A DNA stretch of 9,200 bases from an uncultured Steroidobacter sp. (lineage in GTDB: Bacteria > Pseudomonadota > Gammaproteobacteria > Steroidobacterales > Steroidobacteraceae): assembly GCA_946478975.1 (NCBI GenBank), contig CAMLEO010000281.1:1-9200 (forward strand), given 5' to 3'. A model generated the notes under the pieces. The model was not told the DNA's origin. It did no database searches and was given only the letters and a program-made list of their open reading frames with translations. A program made the translations under genes and the position numbers. This document shows, piece after piece, positions 5,264 through 9,200 of the stretch. Position 1 is the first letter of the stretch. Every line of letters begins with the position of its first letter.

Positions 5264-6262
5264 ATGAAAATTCGTCCGCTGCTGGTTCTGCTCGCCGTCT
5301 GCTTCGCACCCGCGGCGTTCGCGCAGGAACTGCTGAATGCTTCCTACGATGTCTCGCGCGAGTTGTTCGATGAGATCAATCCCGCCTTCATTGCGCACTG
5401 GCAGAAGCAGTCCGGCCAGAAGCTGAAAATCCGCCAGTCGCACGGCGGCTCCTCCAAGCAGGCCCGCACCGTTGCGGACGGCATGCCGGCGGACGTAGTC
5501 ACATTCAACCAGGTCACCGACGTCGAGCTGCTGCAGAAGCTGGGGCTCGTGGCAGCGAACTGGCGTGAGCGATTGCCGAATCGCGCCTCGCCTTATTACT
5601 CACTGCCGGTGTTCCTGGTGCGCACCGGCAATCCGAAGCAGATCAAGGATTGGTCGGATCTCGCAAAACCGGGCATCCAGGTGGTGTTTCCGAATCCCAA
5701 GACCTCGGGCAACGGTCGTTACACGTATCTCTCGGCTTACGCCTATGCGCTGGCGCAGAACGGCGGCGACCAGACCAAGGCCGCAGATTTCGTTTCTCGG
5801 ATGCTCGCGAACGTACCGGTGTTCGATACCGGCGGACGCGGCGCCACCACGACATTTGTCGAGCGCGGCATCGGCGACGTGCTGGTGACATTCGAATGTG
5901 AAGTGATTGCGATCCGCCGCGAGTACGGCAAGAGCAATCTGCAGGAGGTCGTGCCGTCGATGAGCCTGCGCGCCGATTTTCCAGTCGCTGTGGTCGACAA
6001 AGTGGTCGACAAAAAAGGCACGCGTGCCGCGGCGACAGCGTATCTGCAATATCTGTACAGCCCGGCGGGTCAGGACATCATCGCCCGGCACTACAACCGC
6101 GTTCACGATGCAGCGGCATTGAAGAAATATGCGGCGCAGTTTCCCGCGGTGAAGCTGGTGACGGTCGAGGAGGTTTTCGGCAGCTGGGATGCGGTGGTCA
6201 AAAATCACTTCGCCGACGGCGGAATTTTGGACAAGGCCTTACTCAAAGCGCCGGCGCGCTGA
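5264..6262 (+). CDS. Periplasmic sulfate/thiosulfate-binding protein (Sbp/CysP family)
   Basis: This 332-aa protein is the solute-binding component of a CysTWA-type sulfate/thiosulfate ABC importer, acting in the periplasm. A Sec signal peptide (1-20, ending AFA before QELLNASYD) is clear. Family marks are LLNASYDVSRELF (23-35), the oxyanion-contacting QSHGGSSKQA (58-67), ADVVTFNQVTDV (76-87) and NPKTSGNGRY (144-153), matching the known N-P-K-[ST]-S-G signature. Length is usual for Sbp/CysP. The ATG at 5264 begins the signal peptide; a longer in-frame start at 5171 lies inside the upstream hairpin and is unlikely. The Shine-Dalgarno is weak. No cysT, cysW or cysA gene flanks it, so it must use permease parts encoded elsewhere. 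Sulfate and thiosulfate specificity cannot be separated from sequence alone. Confidence 0.88.
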   Translation: MKIRPLLVLLAVCFAPAAFAQELLNASYDVSRELFDEINPAFIAHWQKQSGQKLKIRQSHGGSSKQARTVADGMPADVVTFNQVTDVELLQKLGLVAANWRERLPNRASPYYSLPVFLVRTGNPKQIKDWSDLAKPGIQVVFPNPKTSGNGRYTYLSAYAYALAQNGGDQTKAADFVSRMLANVPVFDTGGRGATTTFVERGIGDVLVTFECEVIAIRREYGKSNLQEVVPSMSLRADFPVAVVDKVVDKKGTRAAATAYLQYLYSPAGQDIIARHYNRVHDAAALKKYAAQFPAVKLVTVEEVFGSWDAVVKNHFADGGILDKALLKAPAR

Positions 6263-6330
6263 CCGCAAGTTCGATCAAGCGGGCCGCCGCGGGATGACGA
6301 CAATGAGGTCGTGCTTCGCCAGAGGTCCGT

Positions 6331-7164
6331 ATGAATCCCATCAACAGCGCACTTTGGTTCATCGAAAGTCATCTCGCGGATGAGTTGACGCTCGAATCCA
6401 TTGCCGCGCAGGTGAATGTTTCGCCGTACTACCTGACGCGAGCGTTCACACATCTGGCCGGCCAGCCGATCATGCGTTATGTGCGCGGCCGCCGTCTGTC
6501 GATGGCGGCGCGCGAACTCGCGAACGGCGCGCCGGATGTTTTATCGGTGGCGCTGGCCGCCGGCTACGGTTCTCACGAGGCATTCACACGCGCGTTTCGC
6601 GAACAGTTCGGGCTCACGCCTGAAGCGGTGCGCGCGCAAGGTCACATCGATAACCTAGCCATCGTGGAGCCTGTCGCCATGACACACCAGCAATTACCCA
6701 ACCTGGAACCGCCGCGCTTCGAGCAAAGCAAGTCGATGCTGATTGCCGGCATCTCGGCCCGTTACAACTGCAAGCACAAGGCCGGCATCCCGTCGCAATG
6801 GGAACGTTTCATGAGTTATTTCGGACACATTCCGGACCAGCTGAATCAGGCGGCCTACGGCGTGGTCTATAACACCGACGACGCCGGCAACATGGAATAT
6901 CTCTGTGGCGCGCAAGTGAAGGACTTCGACCGCACGCCGCCGGAGCTGACCACACTGCGCATTCCGTCGCATCGCTACGCCGTTTTCAAACATCGCGATC
7001 ACATCTCGACCATCAGCGGCACCTTGGCCGCAATCTGGAGTCGCTGGCTGCCGGAGTCGGGGCATGAGAGCGCCGATGCGCCGACGCTCGAAGTCTACGG
7101 ACCGGAGTTCGATTCACACAGCGGGAACGGCGGCCTGGAAATCTGGATTCCGCTCAAGAGTTGA
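6331..7164 (+). CDS. AraC-family regulator with C-terminal GyrI-like effector-binding domain
   Basis: This 277-aa cytoplasmic transcription factor has the less common Rob-like order: DNA-binding domain first, ligand domain second. Residues 5-103 hold the two AraC helix-turn-helix units, the first around LESIAAQVNVSPYYLTRAF (21-39), the second around DVLSVALAAGYGSHEAF (69-85), ending in the signature FREQFGLTPEAVR (89-101). After a linker (about 104-128), residues 129-277 form a GyrI/SOUL-like domain ending LEIWIPLK. In relatives it binds small, often hydrophobic or cationic compounds. An AGAGGT site 4 bases before ATG 6331 supports the start. The gene follows the sulfate-binding protein by 68 bp on the same strand with no clear terminator between, so co-transcription is possible. 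Its last 51 bases overlap the 3' end of the convergent channel gene. Its targets cannot be deduced here. Confidence 0.88.
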   Translation: MNPINSALWFIESHLADELTLESIAAQVNVSPYYLTRAFTHLAGQPIMRYVRGRRLSMAARELANGAPDVLSVALAAGYGSHEAFTRAFREQFGLTPEAVRAQGHIDNLAIVEPVAMTHQQLPNLEPPRFEQSKSMLIAGISARYNCKHKAGIPSQWERFMSYFGHIPDQLNQAAYGVVYNTDDAGNMEYLCGAQVKDFDRTPPELTTLRIPSHRYAVFKHRDHISTISGTLAAIWSRWLPESGHESADAPTLEVYGPEFDSHSGNGGLEIWIPLKS

Positions 7165-8505
7165 CCACGAGAACGCGGTGCGAATGCGGGGCAGGCTTTC
7201 GGGATGGCGCTGCTGCAGGAATCTGATCAGCTTCTCGCGCAGCTCGCAGCGAAGATCCCAGGACTGCCCCGCGTCGCGCGAGCTGACGATGATGCGAATT
7301 TCCATGGTGTTCTGTTTGCTGTCGGTCACTTGCAGCGACGCGACCTTTTTGTCCCACAGCGGCGAGTGATCGAGGATGCGCTGCATCTCGGCACGCAGCG
7401 GCTCCAGCGGCACGTTGTAATCGAGATAGAAAAACACCGAGCCGATGATGTCGGCCGAGATCCGCGTCCAGTTCTGGAACGGCTTCTCGATGAAATAGGA
7501 AATCGGCAGCACCAGGCGCCGCCAGTCCCAGATCACCACCACCACGTACGTGAGCGTGATCTCCTCGATGCGGCCCCATTCGCCTTCGACGATTACCACG
7601 TCATCGATGCGGATGGGCTGCGTCAGCGCGATCTGCACGCCTGCGAGCAGCGTGGCGATACTTTTCTGAGCGGCGAAGCCGAGAATGATGCCGGCGACGC
7701 CGGCCGACGCGATGATGGCGGTGCCGAAATGACGCACCGATTCGAACACCATCAGCATGGATGCAATCGCAATCAACATCACCACGCTGGTGACGATCTT
7801 ACGCAGCATCGTCACTTGCGTGTAAATCGCACGCGCGCGGCGGTTGTCTTTGGCGGTGAGCTCCTGTCGTTGCAGGATCAGCGATGTGCCGACTTGAATG
7901 AGTTGCAAACCGAGATACGCCAGCGTGCCGATCACCAGGATGCTGGTGGCATGCCCGACGATACTTTCGATTTGCGGCGACACCATCAATGCCGGCGTGC
8001 CGAGCAGAATTGCAATCAGCGGCAGCACGAGCCTCACTGCGCGGCCTGCGAACGGGACCAGAACCTCACTCCAGTCGTTGTCGGTGCGCGCAGCGATGGC
8101 GCGGAGCCCGCGATCGATCGTCCTGCCGATACGAACCAGCAGCCAGGTGATCGCCAGCAGCGTGCCGATGCCTTGCAGCCAGTCGAGCCCTGCGATCGCT
8201 GTAGGAGTGAAGGAATATTCCTCCAGGTCGTTGGCGACGGCGACCAGCGCGAAATGTAAGCCATTCACCCAGATCAGTGCCGCGAGCGGCGGAATGCATC
8301 GAATGGCTCCCTGCCAGATCCAGCGTCGCACGGCGCGCTGCGTACCTGAGTCCGCAGGCTCGTGCTGCTCGGCTTGGTGACGAGCTTTGTACTTGATGCT
8401 CCAGCTGAGCACGAAATGCGTCAGCGCCAGCCCGGCAACGACGCAGCCCAGCGTCTGCCACGTCGCGGGTTCGAGACTGGCGAAGGCATTGCTCAGCGCC
8501 TGCAT
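7114..8505 (-). CDS. MscS-family mechanosensitive ion channel
   Basis: This is a 463-aa inner-membrane channel of the small-conductance mechanosensitive family, which opens under membrane tension to release solutes on hypo-osmotic shock. About six hydrophobic segments precede the pore: near 15-35, 68-90, 108-125, 154-174, 184-205 and 236-255. The pore-lining helix is at 262-292, with Gly/Ala packing (ASAGVAGIILGFAAQ, 266-280) as in MscS TM3. The beta domain follows with QPIRIDDVVIVEGEWGRIEE (296-315), VVVVIWDWRRLVLPISYF and the C-terminal alpha/beta domain. The extra N-terminal helices resemble YnaI/YbdG-type members rather than minimal MscS. GGAGG at 8515-8511, 5 bases before the ATG, fixes the start. 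The 3' end overlaps the convergent AraC-type gene by 51 bp. It lies 72 bp downstream of the SDR gene on the same strand. Confidence 0.9.
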   Translation of the reverse strand: MQALSNAFASLEPATWQTLGCVVAGLALTHFVLSWSIKYKARHQAEQHEPADSGTQRAVRRWIWQGAIRCIPPLAALIWVNGLHFALVAVANDLEEYSFTPTAIAGLDWLQGIGTLLAITWLLVRIGRTIDRGLRAIAARTDNDWSEVLVPFAGRAVRLVLPLIAILLGTPALMVSPQIESIVGHATSILVIGTLAYLGLQLIQVGTSLILQRQELTAKDNRRARAIYTQVTMLRKIVTSVVMLIAIASMLMVFESVRHFGTAIIASAGVAGIILGFAAQKSIATLLAGVQIALTQPIRIDDVVIVEGEWGRIEEITLTYVVVVIWDWRRLVLPISYFIEKPFQNWTRISADIIGSVFFYLDYNVPLEPLRAEMQRILDHSPLWDKKVASLQVTDSKQNTMEIRIIVSSRDAGQSWDLRCELREKLIRFLQQRHPESLPRIRTAFSWSTLERNPDFQAAVPAV

Positions 8506-8577
8506 GCGGTCCTCCAGATGCGATGGTTGTGCAATCTGGCTTAACTGCGGAGTCGCCGCAAAGTTCGGTTTGTCGGC

Positions 8578-9200
8578 TCAATAGGACGAGTATCCGCCGT
8601 CGATCAATATTTCATCGCCGGTATGAAACGAGCTTGCCGAGCTGGCGAGATAGACGGCGATGCCGCCGAACTCTTCGGGCTGGCCCCAGCGACGCACCGG
8701 CACGCGGCCGATGGCCTTTTGCGTGAACTGATCGTTGGCCTGCAATGACCTGGTCATCTCGGATGCAACCCAGCCGGGCAGGATCGAATTGGCACGCACG
8801 CCGTAGCGAGCGAACTCGACGGCGATGCCGCGAACGACGGCAGTTACTGCAGCCTTGGTCGCTGTGTAATCCTGGTTGCGGGGGCCGCCGAATCTCGCGC
8901 CCATGCTGGAGACGATGACGATGGAGCCGCCGGGATCGCCGCTCTCGGCGCGTTCTTTCATGTGCCGGCAGGCTTCGCGAGTGGTCCAGATCGCGCCGTC
9001 GAGGTTGATGCTCATCAGGCGCCGATAGTTTTCGCCGCCGATGTCGAGGAACGATTTCCAGGCGTTGCTCGCGCCGGCGTTGGCGAAGCACGCGTCGAGG
9101 CGGCCCATCGTGCTTACGGTTTCGCGCATGGCCTCGGTGACGATATCTTCCTTGGAAACGTCGACCACCCGCGAGATCACGCGCTTGCCGTGCACTCGCA
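8578..9200 (-). CDS. Short-chain dehydrogenase/reductase (classical SDR), N-terminus outside window
   Basis: About 207 C-terminal residues of an NAD(P)-dependent SDR are visible; the TGxxxGxG nucleotide loop lies beyond the window edge. Counting from the Val codon at 9195, visible marks are VVDVSKED (10-17, end of the second Rossmann strand), FANAG (38-42, the NNAG-like block), catalytic Asn64 in MSINLDGA, Ser97 in VIVSSMGA, and Tyr110 and Lys114 in DYTATK. RANSILPGWVASEMT (134-148) and GDEILIDGGYSSY at the end are standard C-terminal SDR elements. The complete protein should be about 250 aa. The in-frame GTG at 9195 is internal, not the real start. Substrate is not predictable: the family covers 3-oxoacyl-ACP reductases, sugar and alcohol dehydrogenases and others. 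It may be co-transcribed with the channel gene downstream. Confidence 0.88.
   Translation of the reverse strand, partial: RVHGKRVISRVVDVSKEDIVTEAMRETVSTMGRLDACFANAGASNAWKSFLDIGGENYRRLMSINLDGAIWTTREACRHMKERAESGDPGGSIVIVSSMGARFGGPRNQDYTATKAAVTAVVRGIAVEFARYGVRANSILPGWVASEMTRSLQANDQFTQKAIGRVPVRRWGQPEEFGGIAVYLASSASSFHTGDEILIDGGYSSY

Noticed and set aside
7204..8259. 351-codon plus-strand open frame opposite the MscS gene
   Set aside because: His/Asp/Arg/Gln-rich antisense reading of a clear membrane channel; not a protein-like sequence.
8546..8560. Small inverted repeat TGCGG-N5-CCGCA between the SDR and channel genes as a terminator
   Set aside because: Only 5 bp of stem and no T-run on the minus strand; likely chance in GC-rich DNA.
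1..9200. Search for CRISPR repeats, tRNA/rRNA genes, transposases, toxin-antitoxin or defence genes
   Set aside because: No regularly spaced repeats, no recognisable RNA gene, and every large frame is explained by a housekeeping or envelope family.

Overview
The window is a compact stretch of bacterial chromosome with high GC content (about 60% or more by eye) and strongly G/C-ending codons. Gene content (BioA, PuuE-type allantoinase, COG2236-like phosphoribosyltransferase, Sbp, an AraC/GyrI regulator, an MscS channel and a classical SDR) points to a Pseudomonadota, probably a gammaproteobacterium of the Xanthomonadales/Nevskiales/Steroidobacterales kind. That placement is inferred from gene types and composition only. 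I see no rRNA, tRNA, CRISPR array, insertion sequence, phage gene or replication origin.

Layout. (1) 1-1363, minus strand: bioA, with no stop in the window. Its recognisable C-terminus is lost near base 130, where it abuts a plus-strand fragment that looks like the C-terminal part of an alpha-oxoamine-synthase-like PLP enzyme. This is either a real rearrangement scar or an assembly join. (2) 1420-1968, plus strand: a purine-type phosphoribosyltransferase, divergent from bioA across a 56-bp gap and possibly transcribed without a leader. (3) 4266-1961, minus strand: a two-gene unit, a PuuE-type allantoinase followed by an M20-family hydrolase. The hydrolase's stop overlaps the phosphoribosyltransferase stop. 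(4) 4386-5153, plus strand: two small envelope proteins, an unrecognised secreted protein and a Pro/Thr-rich lipoprotein, followed by two hairpins that probably end transcription. (5) 5264-7164, plus strand: an orphan sulfate/thiosulfate-binding protein, then an AraC-type regulator with a GyrI-like C-terminal domain. (6) 9200-7114, minus strand: a 5'-truncated SDR oxidoreductase and then an MscS-family mechanosensitive channel whose 3' end overlaps the regulator gene by 51 bp.

How the genes fit together. The clearest functional link is purine metabolism: base salvage by the phosphoribosyltransferase, and ureide breakdown by the allantoinase with its partner hydrolase. The rest looks like ordinary housekeeping or envelope genes. 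I found no convincing defence, mobile or other new multi-gene system. The best leads are the broken bioA junction, an M20 hydrolase lacking two usual metal ligands next to PuuE, the unknown small secreted protein, and short operator-like repeats in the two intergenic regions of the small-gene block.
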